Origin: Homarus americanus
Taxonomy: Eukaryota; Arthropoda; Malacostraca; Decapoda; Nephropidae
Assembly: GCF_018991925.1 (NCBI RefSeq)
Contig: NW_024748849.1
Location: 1,128,501-1,192,500, forward strand
Reading direction: 5' to 3'
Length of the DNA: 64,000 nt
The notes under the pieces were generated by a model that did not search any database, was not told where the DNA came from, and worked only from the letters and a program-made list of their open reading frames with translations. Of the stretch, positions 34,895 through 48,370 are shown in pieces. The stretch's first letter is position 1; the number at the start of each line of letters is the position of its first letter. The translations under genes and the position numbers were made by a program.

Positions 34895-36282
34895 CATGGC
34901 TGGGTGGCGGGTGCTGTATTACATGGCTGGGTGGCGGGTGCTGTATTACATGGCTGGGTGGCGGGTACTGTATTACATGGCTGGGTGGCGGGTGCTGTAT
35001 TACATGGCTGGGTGGCGGGTACTGTATTACATGGCTGGGTGTGGTGCTGTGATACATGGCTGGGTGGCGGGTGCTGTATTACATGGCTGGGTGTGGGTAC
35101 TGTGTACCATTATATGGCTGGGTGGCAGGTACTGTATTACATGGCTGGGTGGCATGCTGTATTACACATGGCTGGGTGGTGGGTACTGTATTACATGGCT
35201 GGGTGTGGGTGCTGTATTACGGCTGGGTGGCGGGTACTGTATTACATGGCTGGGTGGCAGGTACTGTACACATGGCTGGGTGGCGGGTGCTGTGTTACAT
35301 GGCTGGGTGTGGTGCTCTATTACATGGCTGGGTGTGGGTGCTGTATTGGCTGGGTGGTGGGTGCTGTATTACACACATGGCTGGGTGGCGGGTACTGTAT
35401 TATTACACATGGCTGGGTGGCGGGTACTGTATTACATGGCTGGGTGTGGTACTGTATTACATGTGGCTGGAGTGGCAGGTGCTGTATTACATGGCTGGGT
35501 GGCGGGTACTGTGTTACATGGCTGGGTGGCGGGTACTGTATTACACATGGCTGGGTGGCAGGTGCTGTGTTACATGGCTGGGTGGTGGGTACTGTATTAC
35601 ATGGCTGGGTGGCAGGTGCTGTATTACATGTGGCTGGGTGGCATACTGTGTGGCTGGGTGGCAGGTACTGTATTACATGGCTGGGTGGCGGGTGCTGTGT
35701 GTGCATGGCTGTATTATTACATGGCTACAGGTGGCAGGTACTGTATTACATAGGGGTGGCGGGTGCTGTATTACATGGCTGGGTGCGGTACGGACTTATG
35801 CCAATGCTGGTACTGATTACATGGCTGGGTGGCGGGTGCTGTATTACATGGCTGGGTGCGGGTACTGTATTACATGGCTGGGTGGTGGTACTGTATTACA
35901 TGGCTGGGTGGCGGTGCTGTATTACATGGCTGGGTGAGGTGCTGTATTACATGGCTGGGGGGGTGCTGTATTACATGGCTGGGTGAGGTGCTGTATACAT
36001 GGCTGGGTGTGGTGCTGTATTACATGGCTGGGTGGGGTACTGTATTACATGGCTGGGTGAGGTGCTGTATTACATGGCTGGGTGGGTGCATCATCGGGTG
36101 GGTGTATACATCTGGGTGGCAGGTACTGTATTACATGGCTGGGTGGCGGGTACTGTATTACATGGCTGGGTGGGTACTGTATTACATGGCTGGGTGGCGG
36201 TACTGTGTTACATGGCTGGGTGGGGGTACTGTATTACATGGCTGGGTGGCGGGTACTGTATTACATGGCTGGGTGACGGGTT
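34895..36282. repeat. 27-bp minisatellite, ~50 copies
   Basis: The unit is acatggctgggtggcgggta plus ctgtatt, with length variants. It yields long artificial open frames (for example 34904-35986) of MAGWRVLYY or HGWVAGTVL repeats, possible because 27 is a multiple of three. There is no gene signal. Confidence 0.97.
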
Positions 36283-36551
36283 GAGGCAGAATTAGTAACT
36301 GTGTATAATAAGATAAACAGTCCTCAAATGCTTCTAGAGATTGCGGATTTATCATAATGAGGAAAATTTGTGGCTGATATGGTGTCATTTTGCGGCGACG
36401 AAGGTGTGCTGTGCTGGAGTTAATGTATCGACACACACCTCAACTTCTGATTGGTTTTATAATGTTATGAGACGATACGAACACTCCTCAAAGACAACCG
36501 AGTTCTAAAATAATATAATTTTGTCAGTATTGCATTCTGGTTAATGATGTA

Positions 36552-36708
36552 CAGTCACTCAAAACAACTAACTGTATTTGGGGTGATCGATGAATTTCAG
36601 AATGAACACTGCTACTCCTGTTGTCTCAGTAGGGTTGTCAAAATCCTTCGTCCATTGTGTCATATTTTTTCACCACAATTTAGTGTAGATAGTTTTTTTG
36701 AGTGACTG
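36552..36708. mobile_element. Tc1/mariner-type MITE, 157 bp
   Basis: The ends CAGTCACTCAAAACAACTA and, inverted, CAGTCACTCAAAAAAACTA are flanked by TA on both sides (36550-36551, 36709-36710). The interior differs from the 14801 MITE, but the terminal CAGTCAC(C/T)CAAAA is the same, implying one transposase family mobilised both. There is no coding capacity. Confidence 0.85.
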
Positions 36709-36780
36709 TACAGGGTTGATGAAACCACTCTGCCGACTAAGGGATTGAATGATGAATGGAGGAGGATTGTTTATGTGAGG

Positions 36781-37040
36781 TTAAAGGTCCGTATTCTCCC
36801 TTGATCCACATGTGATCCTGTTGAGAGCAGATCAGGAATCGTAGCAGACAGAGACAGGATCCACGACCAGCTTCCCCATCAACGAGTAGAGCTGGCGGGG
36901 GGAGAGTTATGGACGAGGTTGTGAAAGTTTCAGAGGAATTTGAACGGAAGATTTAGTCGTCAGCCCCAACCCTTCCTGTACAGTGGTCAACAAAGTCATT
37001 ACTGTAGAAGACGACCATCCAAGGGGCCTGGTGACGTATC
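36781..37040 (+). repeat. Dispersed repeat, copy 1 of a direct pair
   Basis: It shares with 37826-38060 a series of blocks in the same order: attctccttgatccaca, gagagcagatcagaatcgta, agagacaggaccacgaccag, gtcgtcagccccaaccc and gtcaacaaagtcattactgt. Indels separate the blocks. The family is unknown to me. Confidence 0.7.
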
Positions 37041-37825
37041 CGGGGGAGATGGTGAGAGTGATCTACCAAGGGCTGTTGACTTGAAGAACTAAGATCAGTG
37101 GTTAAGAGGTGATGGAGTTGGAACAGTTGATAAAGGACAATACAGGATCGACTAATAATGGGTGTAATAAGTGAGAACTGTAAGATCGTGTCGGTAAAGC
37201 GGCAAATCTGCGTAAGAGAGACTTTTAAAGGAAATAGGAAGAACTGAAGAATAATTAGAGTTTTCTTATAGTTAAAATAAGGTAATACATTGTATAAATC
37301 ATTTTAAGCTCGTAATAAGTGTTGCAAGTGTAAGTGAATAATATAAAGTTAACTGTGTACAGTCAGTGTAGCGAGGAGCATCATTGTCTCCGTCAGTAGC
37401 AGGGAGCGATGGTGCCTGTAGAGGGTGTCACGCAGGTGTCGGTGCAGTATAATTCATTAGTCAAGAGAACAAGGGTGTGGCTATCTGGACTCTGACATGA
37501 TGTACAGGAGAGGTGTGGGTAAGAACCTAACCTAACTTAACCAAAGTCGTCGTCATTTCAGCAATCTTCTTCCATAGACACAGAAGAGGTCAGGGGGTCT
37601 ACAGGGCGTCGTATCTGGTGGGGGGCTAAAAGGTGGTGCTGCCTCCAGCCTCACACCAATGTTGAGGTGGGAATTGAGTCTAGTGATCTAGGGAATCAAA
37701 CGATATAATCAGTTGTGGACTTTGTAGATGGACTTGGTATTTTCTGCTGCCTGAGGCAGCATGACTGCATCTATAGAAGGTCACAGGACGGCCCGCATCC
37801 TAAATTAATGACGACAACCCTCGCA

Positions 37826-38060
37826 TTCAGAGGATAAAGTCCTTATTCTCCTGATCCACAGATCCGCAGAGAGCAGATCAGAATCGTAAAAGATAGAGAC
37901 AGGACCACGACCAGCCACCACAACGAGCAGAGCACAAGCAGACGATGGAAAGCCAGAGGAATCTAACCCAAAGATAATCATCAGCCCCAACCCCCCCTGC
38001 AAAGGGTCAACAAAGCCATTACTGTAGAAAGACTACCATCCAAACAGGAAGAAATCTCGG
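37826..38060 (+). repeat. Dispersed repeat, copy 2 of a direct pair
   Basis: See the order of blocks shared with 36781-37040. The two copies are about 1045 bp apart in the same orientation and clearly diverged, so either an old tandem duplication or two insertions of one element. No terminal structure was identified. Confidence 0.7.
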
Positions 38061-41000
38061 GAGATAAGTATATGACCCAACACAAGCGGCGCTCTGTTTG
38101 AGAACGAAAACTGTCGCCAGGTAAAAGAAACTAACTGATAGTAGGAGGACAACCCATCAAAAAAGAAGGAGCTCGAGTTCTCACTGGTCTGATGAGCCAT
38201 TATTCTACAAATGGGGTCTTTATGAGTGAATGCCACAAGCCAGACAAAACTATCTTGGGATCCGTAGAAATAAATAAAATGAAGAAAATGCAGAGCCCCA
38301 AAAATAATGATCCTACTCTCACCTCACACGCAAACCTGGATCACCATACAGTCCCTGCGAGGGGCAAGACAAGGAAGACATGTGAGGTAAAAGGAGTTTT
38401 ATGTGTACCTACTAGGGCTATCTGCGTCCAGATAAAAAAACCCGACGACGGAACTGACAACAGACTGATGCCGGAGTTGCAAAAAAGACCCAGTGTCTGA
38501 AGATCTTGCTGGGGTTTAGAGACCAAGAGACCTCTTACCCAAAGTTAATTTGAAGATGTCTTCACTCATCAAAGGAGACTGCAAGAAATCGAGGAATTAA
38601 AGACGGGGGACGTGAGCAGCGCCGCTAATAACAGTCATGGCTTATAAACAAACCCAACTCAGGGAAACTTATGACTGACTGAAAGACAATCCAATATTGC
38701 AGGGTAGAAAAGGAATTGGATTTTAGAAGAAAACAAAAACATATTGTTCCTAGGGAGATGGAGGTGATTGGATAAGGTGTTGGATGTAGGAGCACCATCA
38801 CAGAACTGAGACATCACGGTGTAGCCTGACTAGAAATGACTTTTATGAAAACGACAGGTGATAATTCTTGGAGACGGTAAAAGAATCATAGTATGTTTTA
38901 CCTTTCAAAGATTTACATCACGAAATACATCTATTTGCCTTTGAAGTTTTGACATAAAGCTAGAAGATACTTCTAGCTGCTTTATTTGAAACAGAGATCG
39001 CTCTAATTCATGTTAATTTGTATGTATGCAGCCAAAAAGCTTGCACACTACAGCCAATACCTGTTTAAGTGTATTGAAGAAAGTAATGGACATAATCATG
39101 GAGGGTCAAGCTGTCTCAGTTAGTATGCATCTCCATACTGGGGAGTTGAGCCAGCATACATTCTCACCAGCTAATGGCCCTGACCAGCAAGTCAACAGGT
39201 GAGTGGCATTGGCGAGATGCTGGACACTGCTACAGAACTGGAGACAGATCCTGAGCTGCCAAGATCTGTGTGGTGCCTCTAGGGACCCAGCTGAGTGAAC
39301 AGGGTGGTATTCTTCACAGACTGCCAGTCCTATGGGCAGGACGCCCCAGGCCACTGAGGATTCAGGAGAGCCAAGCCCCACAACTTGACCCCTTGCTGGA
39401 AATTAGACCCAGTCTGTCAGTAGCAGGTGGGTGTTCAATTGTGATTTGTAGACTGTGCGTTCCTCAGCATGGATCAGCGGGGAAGTACAAGAAGAACCCC
39501 CTGGGTTAACAAGGAGCTTTATAGTGGGAGTGTACTTGCCAACTGGTGCAAAACATCAAAATGCTAACTACAGGGGTGGGGAGGGACCGGCAAGTATTTT
39601 TGCACTGAAGCTGGAGCTGGAAGAAGGTGCTGGACACAGGATGCCCATCAGAGGAGGTCAGCCTGGCACCTTAAGAGGCAGTATGGGCACATGTTGCAGT
39701 GAGGTTAAAGAAGAGAGAGTGCAGTGGACAATGATGGAGCTGAGGGAGATGAGGAGACAGATTGGCATAACCTTGTCATAGGGCCTGAGAACACACCTGA
39801 CATAAAACCCAGATGTTACTCAAGCTGTCAGAGCTGATAGACTGACCACTGTGGGTCACTGAACTCTCCCTCACCACAGCAGCCAAGGAAGTTTCAGCAG
39901 AAGCAGGCCTGGGAGGCATCAAACCCACACAACCAGAGGCAGGAGAGGTAAAATAATCATCAAGAGTAGCTGCCCACGTTCACAGAAAGATTGGACACTG
40001 CTATCCAATAGTGAGTGACTTTTGATGTCTAGGAACAGGAGTAAGCAGGACCTGGCTCCTTCACACCAAGTCTGGGTGGTTTGCATAGTGTTTGCATTGT
40101 GGCTGCCTTTTGTATATCGCACCCCTACAACAGTAAGAAGCTCAGTCATGTTGTAATCGTTGTTCCGTGTGTGGTCAGTTCTTTTTACCGCATGATCATT
40201 GGCTTAAAAGAGAAAAGTTAAAAAACTTGATGCCTGTTGTCAATAATAATTTAAATAAACTGCACCACATTTCCAGGGTCTCATTTCAAAGTAACAAATG
40301 GTGACAGACAGTGTTAGAATGGAGCATTTTGGGCTCAAAAACCCAAAATTTGAAATAAAAATGATGAAGGTAGGACACCTCCAATCTCAAATCAAGGTTA
40401 TTCTCAGAAATCTTCACATTAAATGTATCATTTGATGACCTGCCGTCAGAAAAATTTCTAAAAGGACTCTTCGACCTCTGAAGGCACACTGCTCCCAAGG
40501 GCACTGATCAGGAGGAGGGAGAGGAGTCAAGTAGGACCTTCCTCTCAGGGTTGTGTGGATGAAACCATGCCTGTTAGGGATTGGGAAAGAGGCTAGTGAT
40601 CTTTGCAATGCTCAACTGTGTGTGGAGGAGCCAAGGAAGTGTGTGTGTGTGTGTGTGTGGGTGGGAAGGAGGTGCATGGGACAACTGTATATGACAAATT
40701 GCATTAGTGTGTTGTGGTAGTTGTGGCAGTACAGGTGTGGTTATAGGGCAGGTAAGAGTTAGAGATATTAACAGTGGCAGTGAGCCATGTGGGTGTAATA
40801 GGTACAGTAATTGGGTAGGTTTGACAGGTGTAATTACACCATGCCATTGGCTCCTCATCTGGTGGTGATAACAAAGCAAATTAGCCACACCAATACGTAG
40901 CAAACTCATCACCAAGGAATGTCCACATGTCTATATTTCTATGATCTTATTTTCATTAAAGAAACAACATATTTACTGGATTTAAATTGCACAGTACTAT

Positions 41001-42084
41001 TTTTATTAGTTTCATTCTGTTAATCAAGAATTCACGAAAGTTTAATCTGTAATAATTTTTTTCACAGTGTGGTATGTGTGCTGTGGTCTGGGAGGTGCAA
41101 GTGTGGTAGATGTGGTGTGTGGTAGGTGGAGAAGCTGAAGCATGCGAAAAGTAGGTGAATTGCTAAGCAACTAATTAGGACATTTGGTGAGTGCTGTGTG
41201 CTGCTGAGCAGCGCGAACTAACAGTCAGGGGAATTGAAGTGGAGCTGAGAGACATATGTGAGATAGTGGTGTGCAGATGTGTAAGGAAAGCATGGTGTAG
41301 AATTGGATAAGCGGTAAGGTTTAACAGTTTGAACAATACCCAAACCATTCAGAGGTAAAGTAGATAGGCAGCCACAGTTAAATAAGGAGGCACAAAAAAT
41401 GAGTGGGCACTTCGTAATGAAATTATGTGGTGATGCACGCTGTGGATGGTTTATGGTGGTTAATACACCGAGTGCTAATCTTCATGTGATTCTATATATA
41501 TTTTTAGGATTTGGTTGATAGAGAATTCGTCAAACACTTCAGACTATATTATCTTTGATGTGTTATATGGTAGATGGTGACATATACCTTTCATACCAGC
41601 AGTATATCCCCACAGAGAGAATTCCTTCGAGCTGTGAGTCGGTTGCTAAGATTGGTGGTGGCTGGTGTTGTTTCAGTATGGAGCTTATCTTCATTAATGT
41701 GCCGGCAAACTCATCATTGGCTTGAATAGACTCGATGTTAACAGATGACTTCAGTAGTTACTTAATATTACAAATGGATGTTTTGGTATTATTTATTTTG
41801 GATGTTTTCAGCTCATCTTTGGTCCAAGAGATTATAATTGTTATTTGTTGCTTGGAGCGAACCACAACATATATTTCTTCTTATTATTATTATGATTTTC
41901 TACGCCTTTGATTGGTCATTAGTAACTTGTTTGCTCTAGAAACAATGGGTTGCCACATTCATTAACGAAGCTGTTGTTCTGTGTGTTTCTGTGATGTTTT
42001 TTTCAGGGCCGTAATCTTTTGTGTTCACGTCTTGATGCCCTCAGGTAAAGTTCAGCTGACCACCGGTAAATAAAGTGAGCCCCT

Positions 42085-42144
<60 letters not shown>

Positions 42145-43639
42145 TATGTATACATACAAAAACACACACATACAAGAAAGGTTAATTAAAATAACTTGAA
42201 AATAAACTCTGTATTATAAAATCCATTAAAGAAAAACCACACCAGTCTAATATCAATAAATGAAAATAAATAAAATTAATGAAAAGACCAATGGTACATT
42301 TACTAGCTGAAGTAAAGTTTCTGTTCACGTCCAGTGTGTGTGTGTGTGTCATCGTGTGGAGTCCGGTACTGCTTCTTGCTTATCATAGTCTTGGAGAACT
42401 GGGGGGAAGGAAATGCAGATGATGGGAGCAGATGTAGAGTGGCAGGATGCAGAGTGAACAAGGTAGGAGAGAGAGTAAGAGGAGGAGGAGGAGAGAATCA
42501 CCACAGGACGATGATAATTTTGATAAAACACTGAGTGAACCCTCGGTTAGGTCGGTTCTCATGGTTCTCTGTATCCCTTCTGGCACCCCAAGTATTCACT
42601 GTACCAGAAGTGACCTGATGTTCTCGTCAAAAGTTCTTTTAGAATGGTCATCGTTCGACACCATCAAAGATCTCGGAAATTTTGGTCTTCAGCGATCTTT
42701 TGTCGGCCTGGCTCTTTTCGGTTCTGGTCTGGCTCAAAATCTGCAGGTGGGGTCATTAGAATCTCACTAAGAACCCTGCTGCATATGAAATATTTCGTAG
42801 GTAATGATGCATTATTAAGCCAATACATAAAGTTGTTGTATATAGTAAGCAGGTACTGAGACTGGGAAGCATCTCTGGCATGATTAGCATTTCCGCTGTA
42901 CAGTTAGCATTTTCATATCACACAGGAAAAATTTTTCAGCAACAGGAGCAAATGATGTGGTAAACAGAGAAATCACTGTGCCAAGAAAGTGCAAGTATTT
43001 TTATATCACAGGAAAATATCTGAGACACAGGGAGACAGCGAGGGGTGGAAGAGAGAGCAATTAAAGGCAGGAAAATTTCTGAGTGCGAAATAGAGAGACA
43101 GAACAGGAGCTTTTCTAGCAGCAAGGGAGCAGCCATGAGAGAAGGTAATTGGTCTATTGAAGGAAAACATGATAATAAAACAGGCTGCTGCTTTTGCCCA
43201 AGTAAACTGGATGTGGGTGGTTACATGAGGGAGAAACCCCCACTGCTGTTTCTGAATTACTACTCCCTGACAGGTATGAACCACCCTGCTGGCTGGTAAC
43301 ATTGCTTTTCCGATGGGTGCCACTCCTGAATAAAAGACCTGTGAAGGAGCACCACTTGGGGCTATGAGGAAAAGAATTATTTCAAGAAATATTTTGTGAG
43401 GTCACCAAATTACAGACCCTTCAGGAGGAATTGTGAGACACCACTGGTGGAGTGGCACTTCTGCGGGCAAGGGCATTTTGTGAGGGACCATTGGGCTGTG
43501 GGAGGCACATCTGATTAGAGGCACAGGTGATTGAGATGAGGACTATGGCACGTGAAATGATTCTGCTGAAAACAGGAGAGGCTAATACAAGCAACCACAG
43601 TGGCAGAAGTAAATAAACTTGACACTTGCGGAACACTTC

Positions 43640-43642
<3 letters not shown>

Positions 43643-43705
<63 letters not shown>
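43643..43705. repeat. (TA)n microsatellite
   Basis: A pure TA tract followed by gtatgtatgtatg. Confidence 0.98.
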
Positions 43706-43712
<7 letters not shown>

Positions 43713-44404
43713 TATGTATGTATGTATGTGCTGAGATGTTTGCGTATTTGTGACGCTAATTTTATTGATGAAGAATTGAAACATTTCCATTGCACAAAAA
43801 CTTAGTACCCTTCTGTGTTTAGAGAAAGGATCATTGTTTTAAAGGGCTAAAAATCCTTTCATTTTCATCAAAACCAGGCAATTTTACACTTATGAATATT
43901 TTGACCGCCTTTTATCGCAAATGATAATCATCCCTGTTAGTTTGTATCCTTTAAATCATTGCTAAATATTAATGTTAGGTGTTTTCAAGCATGAATGTAA
44001 AACGATACCATATATGTTAATCAAAAGAGCCCAAGTTTCAATGTAAATGTTATTGTATCTATGCAGCAAAATGGCATCATAGAGACAGACAGAAAAAACA
44101 TTGCAGCTCAGAATCAAACAAACAGGTATGTAATATCAGAACAGCATTCAAAAGCAGTGCTCTGTTCGTATTAAAAAAGAATTCAAATAATCTGCTTTAA
44201 AACCTTGGTTGATGTAGAGAAGTGGTTTAGTGTCTCCTTGATGTTTGACCACTTGACTAGTCAACTTCGGTATTAAAGATGACATTGAGTTATGACCTGA
44301 CCTCAGCATAATAAAATACCCTGTATATTTAAGTTTCTCTCATTCATAAATCCAGTTATTTTAAAGAGTGTTTTAAATTAAATATCAGTGTTAAGGTGTC
44401 GTTG

Positions 44405-44451
<47 letters not shown>

Positions 44452-44745
44452 TATACATATGGGGATGATTAGCAATAACTTATACCGGCATGTATTCATG
44501 TTTTTTTTAACTTTTGACTGGCCATAAACGCTGATGTAGATCATAAATATACATGTAAATGAAGTATCATAGAAAACCTGACATAACCTCACTTAATTTA
44601 CTTTAGGTATAATTTTGCTCTCTTATGATAGTAAACGACACCATCAGTGAAACGAGTTATGGCAATAAAAAAAAAGTTATCCTTATTTGGCAAAAACCTC
44701 AGTTGCTTTTTAAGGCTTAATTGGCAATTATCTCAATTTAGCGGG

Positions 44746-44776
44746 ACACACACGCACACACGCACGCACGCACGCG

Positions 44777-44808
<32 letters not shown>

Positions 44809-44834
44809 CACACACACACACACGCACACACACA
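44746..44834. repeat. (CA)n microsatellite with CG interruptions
   Basis: CA repeats with several cgca steps, about 90 bp. Confidence 0.97.
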
Positions 44835-45317
44835 ACTATTTCTAAATTCCTGGGGGAGAACCGTGTGGGGAAAAGTTTAGATATTTTTCACATTAGTGTT
44901 GACACAGTCAGCACGGGGGGACTGGTGCTCAAGGTCAAGGCTGCTCGCACACTTATGATTCTAAAAATAATTTAACAAACCGACAGAAACTTCATAAATA
45001 TTTGTACAAAATATTTCCACGATCCTAGAAACTTTAATTATGGAGGTACCTGTTAACTAGACCTACACCTGTATAGAGATCAATTACCGCGAGTAAATAA
45101 TAATATAGATAATTTCTGGAACACTTAATAACGGCCATATCATTTAAAGTCACGAAATATTAAGTAAAAAAAAAATCACAAAATAAAATAGTCTCGGAGG
45201 TAAACACTCAATATTTACTCCGGAAGTCAAATGGTGACACAATTAGATGGACACAGGGTATTAGCGACTACACCTGGGGCCTCTACCTGTACAACACACA
45301 CACACACTGAAGGTTTT

Positions 45318-46170
45318 CTTAGGTGATAATGTTGGGTGATAGTGTTGGGTGACTGTTAGGTGATAGTGTTGGGTGACAGTGTTGGGTGATGGTGCTGGGT
45401 GACTGTTAGGTGATAGTGTTGGGTGACAGTGTTGGGTGATGGTGCTGGGTGACTGTTAGGTGATAGTGTTGGGTGACAGTGTTGGGTGATGGTGCTGGGT
45501 GACTGTTAGGTAATGGTGTTGGGTGATGGTGCTGGGTGATAGTGGGAGGACTGTTATAAGTGATAGTGTTAAGTGACAGTGTTGGGTGATGGTGCTGGGT
45601 GACTGTTAGGTAATGGTGTGTTGGGTATAAAAGGTGATAGTGTTGGGTGATGGTGTTAGGTGATAGTGTTGTGTGATGGTAGTGAGTTTTTGGTGATAGT
45701 GTTGGGTGTGATGGTGCTGCGATAGTGTTGGGTGATGGTGCTGGGTAATGTTGTGCATAGTGTTAGTATAGTGTTGGGTGATGGTGCTGGTGACTGTTAG
45801 TAATGGTGTTGGGTGATGGTGTTGGGTGATAGTAGTATGATGGTGTTAGGTGATAGTGTTAGGTGATGGTGTTAGGTGAGTTTTGGGTGATAGGTGTTGG
45901 GTGATGGTGCTGGGTGATAGTAAGGTGACGGTGCTGGTGACTGTTAGGTGATAGTGTTGTGGTGATATGTTGGGTGATGGTGCTAAGATGGTGCTGGGTG
46001 ATAGTGTTGGGTGATGGTGTTAGGTGAGTTTTGGGTGATAGTGTTGGGTGACACTGTTGGGTGATAGTGTTGGGTGATGGTGCTGGGTGATAGTGTTGGG
46101 TGATGGTGCTGGGTGACTGTTAGGTGATAGTGTTGGGTGATGGTGTTGGGTGATAGTGTTGGTGTCATTA
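45318..46170. repeat. Degenerate minisatellite (gtgttgggtgatg)
   Basis: The basic phrase is 12-13 bp (tgttgggtgatg, tgctgggtgact, gttaggtgatag). It is arranged in longer near-identical blocks of about 60 bp at 45340-45510, so there is higher-order structure. The right end is cleaner than the middle, where truncated units are frequent. Confidence 0.93.
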
Positions 46171-46281
46171 TAAGGAAAACATAATACAACCATAATACAA
46201 CAAATGATGACATAACACAATATCCTTCACTATAACTCACAACAACAACACTATCACAGATAACTATTTCTTACATAACAC

Positions 46282-46480
46282 ACCAGTCACCATTACTATC
46301 ATTCACCATAACACACCAGTCACCATTACTATCATTCACCATAACACACCAGTCACCATTACTATCATTCACCATAACACACCAGTCACCATTACTATCA
46401 TTCACCATAACACACCAGTCACCATTACTATCATTCACCATAACACACCAGTCACCATTACTATCATTCACCATAACCAA
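46282..46480. repeat. Perfect 33-bp tandem repeat, ~6 copies
   Basis: The unit caccattactatcattcacc plus ataacacaccagt is repeated without visible change, so it is recent. The minus strand gives an open MVNDSNGDWCV repeat that I do not regard as a gene. Confidence 0.97.
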
Positions 46481-46699
46481 CTCCCACTATTACCTAACTA
46501 CACAACACTAACCACAATTCACAACTACCCGTCACCATAATACAAACACCACTCCCCAATGACTCACCGAAACTCCACTCACTATACTTCACATCACCAT
46601 ACCTCACTACTCATACAACCACCATAACCTAAAATTTACAACAATCACCATAACACCACCACTTCAAGCATAGCTCATTATGCTAACCTAACCTAACCA

Positions 46700-48340
46700 A
46701 ACCATACCTGACCATAAATACTTGTTCACCATTCATTAGTCATAACTTGGAACAACACCATAACTTTACATAACACCATAACTTGACAAAACACACCATA
46801 CTTCACATAACACCATATCTTTACATAACACAATAACTTGACACAATATACCATAACTTCTCATAACACCATAACTTGACACAGCACCATAACTTCACAT
46901 AACACCATAACTTGACACAATACACCATAACTTCTCATAACACTATAACTTGACACAATATACCATAACTTCACATAACACTATAACTTGACACAATATA
47001 CCATAACTTGACACGATACACCATAACTTGACACAACACACCATAACTTGACAATACACCATAACTTAACAACACCATAACTTCACAACACCATAACCTT
47101 ACATAGCACCATAACGTCACAACACAATAACTTGATACAGTACACCATAACTTCACAACACCATAACTTCACATAAAACCATAACTTCATATAACACCAT
47201 AACTTCACCACACCATAACTTCCCAACACACCATAACTTCACATAACACCATAACTTCATTAACCCCATAAGTTTACACAACACACCATAATTTGACACA
47301 ATACACAATAATTTGACACAACACACCATAATTTGACACAACACACCATAACTTGACACAACACACCATATTGTACCATTACGCAACCAAAAGAACTTAC
47401 AACATTACCACATCACCGTAATTCACAAAACCATAACATCATAAACTATCCGCCTTGACTTACCATAACTTGCACAATACCACTCACTACAATCACACAG
47501 GTGTTACTCACTAAACACCATACAGGTCCCACCCACCATAACTACACAACTACCACATACCATAACCACACAACTCTCATTAATCAACCAGGGGGATAAC
47601 CAGAACAACTACTAATGCATAACAACCACCCAGCTCACTATAACGCACAATACACTATGACCATCACTTGCACCATAACACGCGGTAACCACTCTTGTTT
47701 CAACCTAAATATCAATAGAACACCATAACACGACCATTTCAACACCATAACTATCACTTAATAAATAGCCATTATTTAATAGCACTATAACACCATGATT
47801 ACTAATTACCACAATAGTATCACCATAATTGCGTCTTGGTAACATTATATCTTACCATAAACACAACATTAAGAATGCGTCACCATTAACACCACGCCTC
47901 ACCAATGACCAACATTAACATCACACGTCACCATTAGCCAACATTAACACTAAACATCATCATTAACCAACTTTAACACTACACGTCACCATCACCAACA
48001 CTACACCTTACCATTAACACCACACGTCACCACTAACCAACATTAACACTACACGTCACCATTAACCATATCACTATCACTTAACCACAACTTGTACCTC
48101 ACCATAACCACGATTTATTGTGTAAGTCACCCCGTGAATAACAACCCTTACCTCACTACAGCCCCTCACTTACGTAAGTCACACTACTATTACTACTCAA
48201 CACACTATTATGACCATTCTACTTTACCATACTCTTCAACCACTCCCATATTTCACCATAATCACCATTAACTTCTTTTATTACCAATGACTAAACTAAC
48301 CTAACCCTAACCATCACTACTGCACAATAAGAGATAACTC
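46700..48340. repeat. Diverged CA/AT-rich tandem sequence (accataacttgacacaa)
   Basis: From 46700 to 47390 the phrase caccataacttgacacaa or caccataacttcacataa recurs at about 18-24 bp. From 47400 to 48340 a looser ccattaacaccacacgtcac pattern follows. It runs up to the 3' side of the RFX-domain gene. Confidence 0.85.
48277..48282 (-). terminator. Polyadenylation signal AATAAA of the RFX-domain gene
   Basis: The hexamer is on the minus strand about 90 nt after the stop codon at 48371-48373. It is the first AATAAA downstream of the gene, giving a short 3'UTR. Confidence 0.45.
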
Positions 48341-48370
48341 ACCAGAACAAGAGAGATGAGATGGGCTGGC

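Larger units (their letters stand above)
38061..45310. other. Unresolved, probably old repeat-derived sequence
   Basis: No intact gene was seen. Microsatellites are (GT)n at 40639-40659, (CA)(TA)n at about 42086-42140, (TA)n at 43643-43705, (TA)n at 44408-44449 and (CA)n with CG steps at 44746-44834. At about 43447-43500 (+) the reading HFCGQGHFVRDHW resembles a decayed CCHC knuckle of a gag-like protein, which hints at a dead retroelement. Bases 39455-39781 give a 108-codon frame of no recognisable family. Confidence 0.4.

Noticed and set aside
34896..36295. Open frames of up to 360 codons (MAGWRVLYY / HGWVAGTVL repeats)
   Set aside because: They are translations of a 27-bp minisatellite in all three frames; the period is a multiple of three, so stops are absent by structure.
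46271..46480. MVNDSNGDWCV repeat peptide
   Set aside because: Six perfect 33-bp repeats; no flanking gene structure.
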